From Carallia brachiata (lineage: Eukaryota > Streptophyta > Magnoliopsida > Malpighiales > Rhizophoraceae): DNA of 64,000 nucleotides. The position numbers were made by a program, and so were the translations under genes. Positions within the stretch are counted from its first letter, which is position 1. The number at the start of each line of letters is the position of its first letter. The stretch lies in contig JADCRB010000009.1 of the NCBI GenBank assembly GCA_021464245.1, positions 124,001 to 188,000 of the forward strand. Reading direction: 5' to 3'. This document shows, piece after piece, positions 21,990 through 34,537 of the stretch. The notes beneath the pieces were generated by a model, which saw nothing but the letters and a program-made list of their open reading frames with translations, was not told where the DNA came from and ran no database searches.

Positions 21990-23230
21990 GGATAAAAATT
22001 TCCTAACTCTGAGAATCCTGAGTCCGGCTCGGCGTACCCAACCTACTGCTAGCCTACTATACTGCTGAAGTGGGATCCACCCTGCTACGCAGCCGTAATT
22101 TTCTTGCGCCGCAACTCCTCCTTGTTTTTGTTTCAACAAAAAAAAAAAAAAAGAAAAAACAGTATTGTGAATACGTGGAGTATTGTTAATATGTGATTTA
22201 TTACATATATGAGTTTCAATAGATGATTATTGTTAATATTTTTATTTAATTTTTTTTATAAAGAAAATCTTATAACTTAAATATTATTTAATTTGAGTAA
22301 ATTTTTTTAAAATTAATAATGGCATTAACAGATTTACAATTTGCACCAAATATGTACAATTAAATTAACAGTTAAAAGAGAATTATTACATAATTTTAAA
22401 TTTAAATTTGAATTAAATATAAAAAATACTAGCCATTAGCCTCAAGATTAATAGTAGAATATCTGAATTTTTAATTTTAATTTTAATTTTAAGATTTAAT
22501 ATGTAATCCCTAAAAACAAAAAAAAACAAAAAAAAGTGCTTCACACAGGACCCTTTCGTCGGGGGTTGACAGGCAAAAAATATGGGGTGGGGGAAGCAAA
22601 GTACAACATTGCTATTGGTAGGACACTTCTCATATAAGTGATTATCATTTATTATCTCCATCTACGTCTACTAATTGTGATTAGTTACAATAAATCTCTT
22701 TAAACTAGGCCTGAAGAGGAGTTGCAGGATCTTATCTTTGCTCTCTGTGAAGGAAGAATAGCATAGACAAGTGAATTATTAGAAAAAAAAAAAAAAAAAA
22801 ACACAGAAAACGATTAAAAAATCCATCTAATGAAGTGCAAAGTGCAAACTTAAAGTTGAGTTTTTTAATATTAACAAATTAAAATTAAATGATGAAAATA
22901 AAACAAGTAATAAGTTCAGTGATGAATTATATAATTTATTGGCCTTATATACTTCTAAGTATTCATCTTGAGGTGTAATGTGGGTTTGATTCTAAACCTC
23001 TTTGATACATAACTTTTTCCTCGTCTATTTCACTGGACAGGAAAAAAAAAAAAATCCTAGAAGTTGATTATAAAAGCTATTTTCTAGGTGCAAAGGAGCT
23101 GCTTCACCGTATTCCACGCGAAATTTTTGGGGCGTTGAGGGTAGATACCGATAGCTCAAGGCTGACCTCGGCGGAGTATGTTTGATTGGTCACGTGTCTA
23201 TAAATTTATTTAGTATTAGGGCTCTATTTT
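21990..23230. repeat. Duplicated upstream spacer of copy C
   Basis: Matches the spacer upstream of A in two parts: 22550-22930 against 8150-8535, and 23000-23220 against 9320-9560 (shared AAAGGAGCTGCTTCACCGT or close variants). In A the two parts are separated by the solo LTR; here they are joined through about 50 bp. No gene is seen. Confidence 0.65.
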
Positions 23231-23672
23231 CCTTTTTTATTTATTTTACTAAGACATCATTTCATGTAGGATTAGGACTTAATTAATTTAAGCATGTATT
23301 AATCAAGAGCTCAAGTATATATATAAAAATAAAAATTTACATAAGTGAGATAGTATTCAATAAATTTCTGTTTTTGATTCAAATATATTTATTTGACTTA
23401 CAGATGTAAATTTTATATTTAATAATTTTTACTATTTTACCTAAAACCCTATATATGTGTGTGTACATATATTCATGCTTATCAGTATGAATTATATTTT
23501 TAATAAATATTTAAATTTATTGTCAACATTACATATTTATACTATTATTTACAACTACTAAATGCATATTGTTCTTCATCTTAAAAAGTTTTCAAACAAA
23601 GGGGCAAAGTTATCCACACAAAGTAAACTAAATCAATCCAATCCAGACATCTTGTCGTTTAGGTATAACTAC

Positions 23673-24611
23673 TTTTTTGATCAAAAAGAAATATCATTGG
23701 ATTAAACTGTAAGCATCAGTACAAAGGGCCAACACATGCTAAGGCCCAAGCTACCCTACAAGAGAAACCATATATACAGAAGACAAGACCAGGCCATCAC
23801 AACAAATACACTAAAAGCCCACCCCCAACAGTTCACACGTGCAACCCAAACCCTAGCCCAACGCAGCCCCCTACGCAGCCCTCGTACAGACCAAAGGGAA
23901 TGCTCAAGCCCAAACCCAAAGCTTGGGGAAGTAAAGCCTGCACGGGAAGAAGACAGGCTGAAGGCCAACTGATCCAAGAGTCTGAGAAGCACGAAGCTTC
24001 CAGACATACCTGCTCCAAGGCGGTAACGTTGGCAAAGGAGGCGAGACAAACAGCGAATCATACCCCCAAGGGCCGACAACGGCGCAACACGACAACACAG
24101 CCAACGCACCACAATTGTCAAAGCATAGACCGAAAGAGCTAAACCATACGCTGCAGAGGACCTCGAGAGACTAACAGGAGAGACACGGTCGCAGATCAGA
24201 AGGAGGCATTGGTAACCAAAACGGCAGCCGAGGGATAGCCAAGTCTCCAGCGTGAAACCACTTATACAAGATACTGGGAGACCAAAAGAGGGCACAGAGA
24301 GCCACTAAGCAATAGAAAAACAAAGCATCCCCTGCCTCCACATTCGAACGACGGAGAGGCAGGAGAGACCACTGAACGCTAAGAACCCACTCAGCAGTAG
24401 ACACACCAATTCAAACAATCGACGAAACAGGAACGAAAACAGCAACTACACAGCTCACAAAGGAGCACCAAGCCCACGGAGGGGCACCAATCGGCCAAGA
24501 TGGCCAACAAAACCGATCGGAAAGCACAGACGACCCCTGGCGGTACTCAGAACCTCTCAGCGTACGTTAGCAAAGCTAGCGTACGATAAGAGGTCCGAAT
24601 ATTATATTTAC
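23673..24611 (-). mobile_element. 5'-truncated LINE-like retroposon
   Basis: The minus-strand copy ends with TTTCTTTTTGATCAAAAAAGT at the left, a 3' end typical of plant non-LTR elements. The body is GC-richer than its surroundings and has long open frames without recognisable domains. The 10-bp duplication GTATAACTAC flanks it (23663-23672 and 24612-24621). The left flank, about 23490-23665, has a second copy at 30265-30425 that lacks this insertion. No reverse transcriptase motif is present, so the class is inferred from tail and target duplication. Confidence 0.7.
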
Positions 24612-25087
24612 GTATAACTACAAAAAAAACCTAAAATTGTCCATTATATGATTAATCTTTCCCTTGAATCCAGACTTCCCAGTTTACTCTCATACTCTTT
24701 CAACACTATGTCAAAGTCTAACGCTTTCAAATCCACTCAAATGAATGAGAGAAATTTACAAGATGAGGACCACACAAGCCCAACAGGTACTGGTTAAGAA
24801 GAGGGAAAAAAAAGAAACTCCAAAGAAAAGAAACAGAGAAAGTAACTTCTCTTTTCCAAAACATATAGGACGCTCGTTACAGGCTAATATGACACTGATC
24901 ACAGCAACTTCAAGACAAAAGCATGAGCAGAAAAAAAAGGAAAAACAAGAAATATTTTATTAGACACAAAATTTTATAGACGTAAAAGGACATAATCTAT
25001 TTTATATCACATATAAGATATTTTATATATTAAATATATATATAAGGAAAAACATACATGGGAAAGAAATTGGTAGGACGAATTACA

Positions 25088-25230
25088 GTACAATTGAACG
25101 ATTAAATTATTCAACCAAACGATTATTATTTGTAACAAAAAATCGATAAAATTAACATATTTTTTATTAATTTTTCATTACAAACTATAATCGATTAGTT
25201 GCACACAATTAGTAGATTGCACTTTCGTCG
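25088..25230. mobile_element. Small palindromic MITE-like element downstream of copy D
   Basis: The left half contains GATTATTATTTGTAAC; the reverse complement of the right half reads GATTATAGTTTGTAAT. The outer parts also pair imperfectly. Non-coding, and similar in plan to the elements at 3293 and 56531. Confidence 0.45.
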
Positions 25231-25280
25231 ATTTTTCCTAATCGATTTTGTCGGTACGTATAAGTGGACCCATATATAAA

Positions 25281-28200
25281 TTAAAACAAAATCTTGTCCA
25301 TGATCGGGCGAGTTTTACACTTGGCTTCTAGTGGCTTCATCTTCGGCATGGTGAGTCCTCTTCCTTCCGCCATGTCAACCTCTGTTTCTGTAATCTTTTC
25401 CCAGTCGAAGCACTGAATCAATGAACCCAAGGTCAAAGTCACGACGCGTTGGGCTAGGCCTGATCCAGGACAGGACCGTCTACCCAACCCAAAGGGGATT
25501 AGCTTTTGGGCCTCTGCTTCTCCGTTCTCAAACCGATCAGGATTAAAACTTGTTGGCTGGTCCCAATGCACAGGATCTCTGTGAATTGCCCATGCATTAA
25601 CCAACAACATTGTGCCACGTGGGATGTGGTATCCTCCCACGGTGCAATTATCAGAGGCCATGTGTGGAACTAAAAGGGGTGTTGCTGGGCACAAACGAAG
25701 GGTCTCGAACATGATATTTTTAAGATGGGGCAATTTGGAAAGAGACAGTTCGTCAAGCAGGCATTCTTGACCAACTTGGTTGTCCAATTCATCTCTAGCC
25801 TTCATCAGTACTTTCGGATGGTTGAGAAGGTTTGACATTGCCCATTCCATTGTCACTGAGGATGTGTCGGTTCCAGCCAATAGGACGACCTGCACGGGAG
25901 CATTTCAAGATTATTCACTCTTTTTTTTTTTTTTTTAATGAAATGAGATGGAAATTCCTACTTTTGCAAGTTTTTTTTTTGAAAAAAAAAAAGTTCTACT
26001 CGATAATTTTAGTCATAAAGTCGACTTTTTAATACCAATGCGTTACAAAGTTATGTTTGCAAGATTTCCAGTAGTACGAAATGTTTAACTGATAACAAAG
26101 TCAAAATCTTGCCACCTATGCATTTTGTCAATATTCAAGAGGAACCAACTATGAGCACATCATCAAGGAGTAAAGTACCAAAAATTCACTTGAAATTTGG
26201 GCTGCACTTTTTTTTTTAATTTGTTTTTTGTTTTTTCGGTTTTTGTTTTTTTTTTTTTTTATGGCCTACATTGATAAGCGGAGGAAGTGGTCATGTACAT
26301 GGCTAGATCGAGAGAGGCCCATAACGTTCCAGCTTGGCTTCTCTCGTCGTATTCTATTCGAGATATGCATACCAAAGAGCGGCACAGATTAAGATCTCAT
26401 CACACTTTTCTTTTAATAATATTATTTATTAAATGAAAAATAGACGATTTAATTAAATTATGAAATAAGTTGTTTCATGATCTTGTTTAAATAAATTCAT
26501 GAACATTTGTATCATCACTATAGTCTATAATTTTTTTTTTCTACATACCTCGTCTATGATCCATTTAACTGTAGAGAAATTTCAAAATATTATACTTTTT
26601 ATTGTAAATATTTATACAAAGGTTAAAGAAATAAAAATAAAATATATTTTCGTTTATATTTTTGAAGGGGAGTTATAATTATTTCTAAATATGTAGGAAC
26701 ACAAAAACTATCTATAATAATAATTTTTAGATAGTAATTTAAATAAGGCTCTTTTTATCAATTAAAATTTTGTAAAGTGAATATTAAATTTATTTAATTA
26801 AGGGAAGAGATTAAATAATTAAGATTCCTTTTATCAATTAGAATATGCGAAACATGACATAATTCGTCAGCAAATGTTTTTTTTTTGTTTTGCCAGAACG
26901 TCAGCAAATATTTATTTGAATATAATATATGTGATTGAACAAGATTCTTTTGTCAAAGAAAACTTTATTAAGTAGTACTTATAAAAGTGATAATGTCAAA
27001 GTTCTGATGTCATTTCTTGACTAACCAACGTTTGTTACACGTCCTTGCTTTCAGATATATGATATAGATTACAGTGTTTATTATCTGGAGCTCTTGTTAT
27101 ATTCATTGTTGTCAAACTCAGACTGGACCAATCGGTTCAACCGGTTGAATCGGTGACCGGTCAGAAGTCAAGTCCGAGTTATAGCCTAAATTTACTTGGA
27201 ACTGGACCGGTCAAAATCCGGTCAACGGACCGGTTCAACCGATCAGACCGGTGAACCGGTCCCGAGTTGACCGGGTTGGTCATTTTAATTATTAACAAAA
27301 AAATTTCACAACTTTGTAGAACTTGATTTTCGAACTCTTAACCTCTAACATAAAAAGTAAGTCTTATACCACTAGACCAATTTATAACTTGTTATTATCT
27401 TCTTTTTTTTATTTATTATTTTCTATGTTTCTTATAAATTAACACTTATTATTTTTTTTTATTAAGATAATTATTAATTTTTTTTTAAATTGTTAATTCT
27501 ATCCTATAATAAATTTTAAATCATATATTTTAAATTTATAAATGTAAGTATTATAATACATATATATGTATTATAATATTACATTTTACATATAAATTTT
27601 AATATATAATATATATAAATATTTTTTTATATATTTAATATTAAATACCGGTTTTACCGGTTCAATTTTCGGTTGAACCGGTTGAACCTTGAATCACTAA
27701 ACTTTTCGGTTCAATATCCAGTCCGGTTTTTACAACATTGGTTATACTCACTCCTTAAAAAAAAAAAAAACAAAAACATGAAAGTAAGTCTAATTAAAAA
27801 TCTGAACAAAAAAAAATTGAACTTTATATCCTCTATTCCTCTTATTTGTTCGTGAGGAAGACTAAAATTTATCGCTTAGTATCTGGAAAGAAAAAAAAAA
27901 AGGTGCTTAAATATTGTTTGAGTTTGGAGTTACTAACCAGTATAAACCCTTTGATGATTTCGTCTGTGTAATACTCGGGATGCGATTCTTGCAAAGAAAG
28001 AAGGTGGCCGATTATGGTGTTCTTGGTCTTCAAGTCGTCCTTCTTACTTCTTTGTTCATCAATCAAACCTTGCAAGAACTTATCTGTCATTTTCCCAAGT
28101 GCTATGACCCTCCTTTTGAACTTACCGCCGTCGATCCAATTCAAGATGGGCAAGAAATCGTTTGGATTGGATGCCCCACCACAGGCCGCAACTTCCCTCA

Positions 28201-28828
28201 ATATCTTCTTGAACTCCCTTGCCTTTGCGGGATCAGTCACGTCCTCCCCATAATACCTCTCCCCTGCAATCATTCTCATCATGATGTTAAACGTCAGCTC
28301 TTGGAACGTTGATTTGAGCTCTACCTTAGCGAAATCATGGCGCGAGTCCCGGGACAACTTGATCAGCAGCCGCTTGATTTCTTCTTGTCGAACGCTTAGA
28401 AGCATGTTTAGACGATGATTGGAGAAGATCTCAATGGTCCCCACCCGGCGTAGGTTGCGCCAGTGGTCACCGTACGGTGCCTGCGACATGGTTGTGTAGT
28501 TGTAACCCATGTGCTTGCCGATAAGCAACCTTGGGCGATTGGCGAAGACGATGTCGTTTCTGGTAAAGCATTCCTCGGCGACGGACGGTGACGACACAAT
28601 TACCACGGGCTGGGACCCAAATCGGAGAAAAATAATGGGACCGTACTTTTGGGCCAGAGCATGAAAAGTACGATGCATGGGTGGCTTTAGGAGGTGGATG
28701 TGGCCGAGAATCGGAAGGGCAGGTGGGCCAGGAGGGAGGCTTTCACGGCGACTTCTTGATATATAGAATTTTAAGGCTAGGAGGAGGAAAAGAAATGAAA
28801 GACTCAAGTATAATATTGTGTCTTCCAT
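25281..28828 (-). CDS. CYP81-family cytochrome P450, copy D (intact, second lineage)
   Basis: Exon 1 is 27938-28828 (297 residues) and exon 2 is 25281-25889 (202 residues), joined over 2048 bp with donor GTTAGT and acceptor TGCAG; total 499 residues. In order: signal-anchor helix (about 5-23), hinge LPPGPP, the C-helix block [11 protein letters not shown]-helix AGTDTS (302-307), ExxR ETLR (359-362), FNPDRF, and [10 protein letters not shown] with heme Cys437. It differs from the A-B-C group throughout ([20 protein letters not shown] in place of [10 protein letters not shown]...), so it is a separate CYP81 lineage shared with copy E. Expected role is ER-bound hydroxylation of a specialised metabolite; substrate unknown. 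The intron holds a hAT-like insertion that the intron of E lacks. The ATG is placed by the anchor helix and by a TATA box 49 bp upstream. Confidence 0.92.
27105..27741. mobile_element. Non-autonomous hAT-like element in the intron of copy D
   Basis: About 637 bp. Terminal repeats pair 17 of 22 bases (left ATTGTTGTCAAACTCAGACTGG). Flanks TTATATTC (27097-27104) and TTATACTC (27742-27749) form an 8-bp target duplication with one mismatch. Subterminal regions are packed with CCGGTTCAACCGGTTGAACC-like palindromes. No coding capacity. The body, AT-rich between GC-rich ends, has the same plan as 12629-13415. Confidence 0.8.
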
Positions 28829-28876
28829 GGTTGCTGTCTAGCTTTGCGTTGCATTTGATAGTTCAGACTGATGTAC

Positions 28877-28884
28877 TATTTATA
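28877..28884 (-). promoter_or_regulatory. TATA box of CYP81 copy D
   Basis: TATAAATA on the minus strand, 49 bp upstream of the ATG at 28828. Copy E has TATATAAT at a similar distance. Confidence 0.6.
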
Positions 28885-28909
28885 CACAGTCTCCGTGAGT
28901 GATCAGGGA

Positions 28910-31480
28910 AGCCAAAATTTACCACCGGTTCTGTGGTTCCTAGGGAACTCGGACATGCATGGGAAATGACAGATTTGACCTCTGTAAAGTTAAAGTAATA
29001 GAATTAAATTTACGAAATCTTCTTTACTTAATTTTTTCACACATAAAGAAAAGCCAAAATTTGCGGTCACGAGGCCACTTGGCATCTCTGACTTTTAATC
29101 AAAAACAAAATTTCGGTGTTTTATTTAGATAATTATAAAATAATAATAAAATAATATAAATTATTAAATAATTTAATTTATAAAAAAATAAATATTATTA
29201 AATAAAATTATTTATCGTGTACTGTTACTCATTCAAGAATTAATAATAAACTATTTTCTCACTTTCCTCCAAACATTAAGTAAATTATCTTGCTCCATAG
29301 AGATCCGAAGGTTTCTCGCTTATAAAGATTATAAAGAAATCCTTCAATTCAAAAGAGGGACAAATTTAAGAATATATGAAGAAGTTACAAGATACATTAT
29401 GTGAAAATATTTATTTTGGGATACACTATGCCGAAACATAGGATTGCTCGTCAAAATGTCCAACGCTTTCCTTACAATCAAGTAGCATTTACCTTTTAGA
29501 ATAGTTTAGCACGCAACTAGTTATAAGATCTAATGGTACATTTATGAATTATTAATTTTAAATGTATGATTCAAATTTTATTTTTTTAAAAAAAGCATAG
29601 AGAATGATTCAAAAATCCCTCTTGTGGTGAGGTCGATAATCTTCCCGGAGCATTAGATTGGAACATTAATTTAAGAAATTTTCTAGTTAATGATAGGGTT
29701 GCTTATGCTTACCGTTGCTATGAGAATTTTGGTGCACTCAGCGCACACAAATATTAAATGTCACACAAATATTAAATGTCTTAAACTTGCCTCGGTCCCC
29801 AACATTTGCATTTAGACCATAGCATAGGCAAAAATTTCCTAAGCTTTGATTTGAAAGCCGCGTTGGGAGAACTCCTCTTACAAGAAATCGATAAAAAATA
29901 GAACTGAATTAATCAAAATTTAATGTAATTTTTAAACAATAAAATTTAACAGAAAAAAGTTTTGATTGGAAAGATTTTCTGAATGAATAGAAGAATTGGC
30001 TTTGCCACAGAGCGAATTTCAAAAATACCCGTTATTTTTATAAATGAAAAATTATTTGTAAGGTTTGATAGAGGTAAGCACTGGGTATAGCCTGGTAAAT
30101 TATACAAATCATGGCTAAACATATCACTTATCATAATTTTTGTTACTTAAAATTTAATTTGTTATGATTAAATCACTCAAAATTCAATTTTTTTTCACCG
30201 TGGTCACTTGGCACTCTATTAGATAAAAATTTACAAAAATCATTCGCTAAAATATACTTCTTATCTCTATTAATTATATTTTTAATAAATATTTTTATTT
30301 ATTATCAATATTACATAGTTATAATATTATTTACAGCTACTAACTGCATATTATTCCTCACCTAAAAAAGTTTTCAAACAAAGGGAAAAATTATCCAGGC
30401 AATCCAATCCTGATGTTTTGTCGTTCACGTACATCATAGAATAAAGTATTAATAAACCTCTGTAATATTTTCCATTGCTTGACTGATCTGTCCCTTGAAT
30501 CCGTGCATCACAGTTTAGAGTAATGACTGTGCATTGCGTGTGACAATTTGTCAGCAGGAAACGTGAAGGCTGATAAGGTCAAATTTTGATTTCTGTGCTT
30601 TGGACAAACAGTGCCGTGAGGTAGACGCACCACTGAACGTGTCAGGTTATGTGGATCCCACACATAAAAAGGCTCACTTTTTTTTAAATAAGAAGTATAA
30701 TCTGTAATAAAATAATAAAAATTTACAATAAATTTTATATAATTTATAATAAGAGGTGGCTCTAAATTATATAATAGTTATTGTAAGTTTATATTATGCT
30801 GTTGTAAATTTTAAATTTTTTTTATGCATCTTATATCCCAGCTAAAAAAAAATAAAAAAAACAAAAGTGATGAGACCCACCACTTCCCCGTCAAGGGCGC
30901 GTCCTTTGCCCCGTCTACGTACTTCTTTTGTTTGACAAAAAGATAAAAAATAAAAAATAATTTCTCAATAATTTTATTAAAAAAAATTGTGATGTAAAAT
31001 AGGTTAATTAAGTAAAAAATAAAAAAAAAGTAAAACACGGGATGAGTTTAATTACATGACCGCGTGAGTTCTGACGAGGAGCAAACGCTCGGCCGTGTAT
31101 TATTTTTTTTTAATTTTTTAATTTTTTTTAAAATAAAACTTAAAATATATTTAATATGATCTTAAAATATATTTTTTTGAAATAAAACATTTCAAATTTT
31201 ATTTCACTAATAGATAGCCCTTCTGCAACAGTGTTAAGTGAAACTTATTATTAAGAAAAAAAAGCATTATAAGTACAATAGGCAAATTAAATGACCGTGC
31301 GTATGTCTCGCATCGGACAACGTGCAGCCAAGTAGTTTTTCTTTTTTTATACTAATAAAAATTATTAATTACTTTCATACCTTATAAAAGAGTACGGTTA
31401 TATGGACGAAGAGAAAAAGATGTGAGAAAATAAAAAAAAAATTTTGTGTAATTAATTAATTCATTTATGTAATAAGATGG
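28910..31480. other. Intergenic, no gene seen
   Basis: AT-rich sequence upstream of copy D. Positions 30265-30425 duplicate 23490-23665, which lies downstream of D, so D sits between two copies of a short spacer. No coding, tRNA or conserved RNA signal was found. Confidence 0.5.
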
Positions 31481-31489
31481 TATTAAACA

Positions 31490-32060
31490 GATGAATTTTT
31501 TGGAAATTATCGAATTACTGGATTAGAAGCGGTGGTTTTTGATTTCTAATTTCTTCCCCTGATTTGGATTGCCGTTCTGGCTTATCTTGCGTACTCAGTG
31601 ACGTCACTTTGAATAAAAACAAGTGCCATTTGTTTTGGGCCATTTGATTTGTTTTTTATCTGAACTCGTTGGTCTAAAGTGTACTGGGGTTAGTTACTAG
31701 AAAGTTACATATGCATTTTATTTCTAAAAAATATAATAATAAATATTTAATTAATTTTTTTATTTTATTATTTAATTCTGTTTATTCAGTAGCCTTTTTT
31801 TGGTCGAAATGGTCGTGATGAGTATACAAACGGATGAATTTTTTGGAAATTATCGAATTACTAGATCAGATGCGGTGGTTTTTGATTTCTAATTTCTTCC
31901 GCAAATTTGAATTGCTGTTCTGGTTTATCTGGCGTACTCAGTGACGTTACTTTGAATAAAAACAAGCGCCTGTTTTTTTATTTGGGCCGTAACGTCGCAC
32001 TCGAGGAAGCGTCTTACCTCTTTCCTTTTTGTCTGAACTCGTTGGACTAAACCTATGGAC
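31490..32060. repeat. Direct repeat of about 170-200 bp, two copies
   Basis: 31490-31685 and 31832-32055 share GATGAATTTTTTGGAAATTA, GGTGGTTTTTGATTTCTAAT, CGTACTCAGTGACGT and TTTGAATAAAAACAAG in the same order, with about 10% differences. They lie about 340 bp apart in the same orientation. They could be remnants of a short terminal-repeat element, but the ends are not defined. Confidence 0.7.
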
Positions 32061-32160
32061 ACGTGGTAGGTATAAATTGGAAATTTGGAAGTAATCTGTA
32101 AGAGTAGTCTCAATTCGCTAATTCACTAATTAAAGTAAAATTATTCTTATTACTACATTA

Positions 32161-33760
32161 TTTATTTTTTTTTTTTTTGACAGAAAGAAAACATTTTATT
32201 GAGTTAAAATTATATCTACAAGCCCCGAAGGATTAGACCTAAATCTCAATCTATTATTACATTAAACAATCCACCACACATTAGACATACAAAAGCTGGC
32301 CCAAAGGCCCAAAGAAATCCTAGATCACTGGCAACAGTACCAACACTACTCCAAGCAGTGGTGGCGGCAGCGGCAGTCAGATACCGAATAAGCGCCGATG
32401 AGAGAACGGCTCCTACAAGGCAGCAGAACGAAGCCACAATGGCCACAAGCAGGGGACAAACCCCCAACCACCACAACAAAAACACAGAGGAGCCCAGAAC
32501 GCCAAAAGTAACGGCGACAACAGGCTTTAGACGGGCAATGCCACCAACTCCAACATCCAGATACCCAACGGCAAAGACTGAGAAGACCATCAACCCAAAC
32601 TTTGTACTGGGGATTTTTTTAGTCCTAAACCTTTAGGTTTTTTTACGTTTGAGTCCTAAACCTTTTTGACATTTCATTTGAGTCCTAAACTTTTTGATTT
32701 TCTACCAAATTAGTCCCTCTATTTAACAAAAGTGATCAATCTATTAAAAAATAATTTTAACTTTACAAAAAATTATTTAAAAAAGATTAAATATATGAAT
32801 TGAATGTCTTTTTTATGAAAAAATATACATATTGCTTATTTAATTCGTATATTTGTTGATTAAAAAAATATTTAATATGTATATTTTGTTGATGAAAAAA
32901 ATATTTAACTCATGTATTTAAGTTTTTTTAAATGATTTTTATTAAATTAAACTCACTTATTAATAGATTGACTACTTTTCGTAATTTAAAGGACTGATAT
33001 AGTAAAAAATTAAAAGATTTAGGACTCAAATGAAATGTTAAAAAGGTTTAGGACTCAAACGTAAAAAAATCTAAAGGTTTAGGACTTTAAAAATATTTAT
33101 CCCGAGTTAAAATTATATCTACAAGCCCCGAAGGATTAGACCTAAATCTCAATCTATTATTACATTAAACAATCCACCACACATTAGACATACAAAAGCT
33201 GGCCCAAAGGCCCAAAGAAATCCTAGATCACTGGCAACAGTACCAACACTACTCCAGCCAGTGGTGGCGGCAGCGGCAGTCAGATACCGAATAAGCGCCG
33301 ATGAGAGAACGGCTCCTACAAGGCAGCAGAAACGAAGCCACAATGGCCACAAGCAGGGGACAAACCCCCAACCACCCACAAACAAAACACAGAGGAGCCC
33401 CAGAACGCCAAAAGTAACGGCGACAACAGGCTTTAGACGGGCAATGCCACCAACTCCAACATCCAGATACCCAACGGCAAAGACTGAGAAGACCATCAAC
33501 CCAAACTTTGTACTGGGGCCGACGGTAAGCAAAAGAAGAGAGTCTCCCACCCCCTGCCTAGATTAGTGGAGACGAGGAAGCGGGGGACCTGCCGAAGGCA
33601 CCAAACGGGACGACAGAGAAGCAAAACAAACTGCGATCAAACAAAACAGAGGCAAACCCCCACCCACACAACAGAAGCCCACGTAAGGAGCACCAACAGA
33701 GGCAAACAACCTTAGAAGTTCACAAAGGAGCACGAAGAGCTACTCAGAGCCCACCAAATT
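32161..33760 (-). mobile_element. LINE-like retroposon 3' end, split and internally duplicated
   Basis: The minus strand ends in a poly-A tail (poly-T at about 32167-32178) after TCAATAAAATGTTTTC. The body is GC-rich. The segment 32201-32612 is repeated almost exactly at 33104-33518, and only the second copy continues (33519 to about 33760) into the rest of the element. A terminal-repeat element (32610-33103) lies exactly between. The open frames of about 115-133 codons on the minus strand are hydrophobic but match nothing I recognise and differ by small indels, so I read them as non-coding 3' sequence. Confidence 0.6.
32610..33103. mobile_element. MITE with long terminal inverted repeats
   Basis: About 494 bp beginning GGGATTTTTTTAGTCCTAAA and ending ...TTTATCCC. 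The two ends are inverted copies for about 90 bp, containing three spaced AGTCCTAAAC units per arm. The centre is AT-rich and non-coding. It is flanked by two direct copies of a 412-bp segment of the surrounding retroposon in place of a short target duplication. Confidence 0.8.
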
Positions 33761-33769
33761 GCATGGAAG

Positions 33770-34530
33770 AACTTGGGAACAACACTAATACATTGTATAT
33801 TGTATATTGGCACCATTCAAGCCAAAAGGACTTGTTTATAATATTTTAAGGACTATAGTTTCCCTTTTCATGGATCAACATTATATACTTAAGACTCAAA
33901 ATAAAATTAAGATTCGATAGTAAATATAAGCAAATGTTATTATCAATATTCATGGAAAATTTATTAAAAATATTATGGTTTACAAATGTGGTAACCTATA
34001 TTTTTTTAAATAAAATTTAAAATTTGAACTATAAATATAAAACTACTATTAAATCTTGTAGCTAGTTGCTTGGCAAAGTATTCTATAAGGTAAATGTTAT
34101 TTATATGCAAGGAAAGTGTGAGCACTTTCGTGAGCTATCCTATGTTTCATGTAACTTGTCGATTTTTAACGCAAATCTTTGTCTAATTTGACATTGTCAT
34201 AAATTATTATATTTTTAAAAGATTAATTTTCAATCATATTAATCATCATATGACCGTTGATCTAGCTATTTTATGACTATTAAAAAATTATTATGTACTT
34301 TAATATATTTATCTATTACTAACTGTTAAGAATTATTTGAGGCGTTATTTTTACTTATGGAATATAAAATCATATATAACTATTATAAAAGGCATAAACA
34401 TCAATTTAACTCAAAATTTTTGGCAGTTTATTGATTTTAACCAATCACATGTTTTTTTTGTAAAAATCGACTTATTATATTACCTCCATTATAATAATTT
34501 TATCCAACAGTTATTTTATTCATTAAATAG
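33770..34530. other. Intergenic, no gene seen
   Basis: AT-rich, low-complexity sequence; no supported feature. Confidence 0.4.
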
Positions 34531-34537
34531 ATTTACA

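Noticed and set aside
23756..24404. Overlapping open frames on both strands in GC-rich DNA
   Set aside because: They fall within a 5'-truncated LINE-like insertion with target duplications; no domain is recognisable in any frame.
32246..33550. Two related hydrophobic minus-strand open frames (115 and 133 codons)
   Set aside because: They lie in the duplicated retroposon segment, differ by small indels and match no known membrane family; read as non-coding 3' sequence of a LINE-like element.
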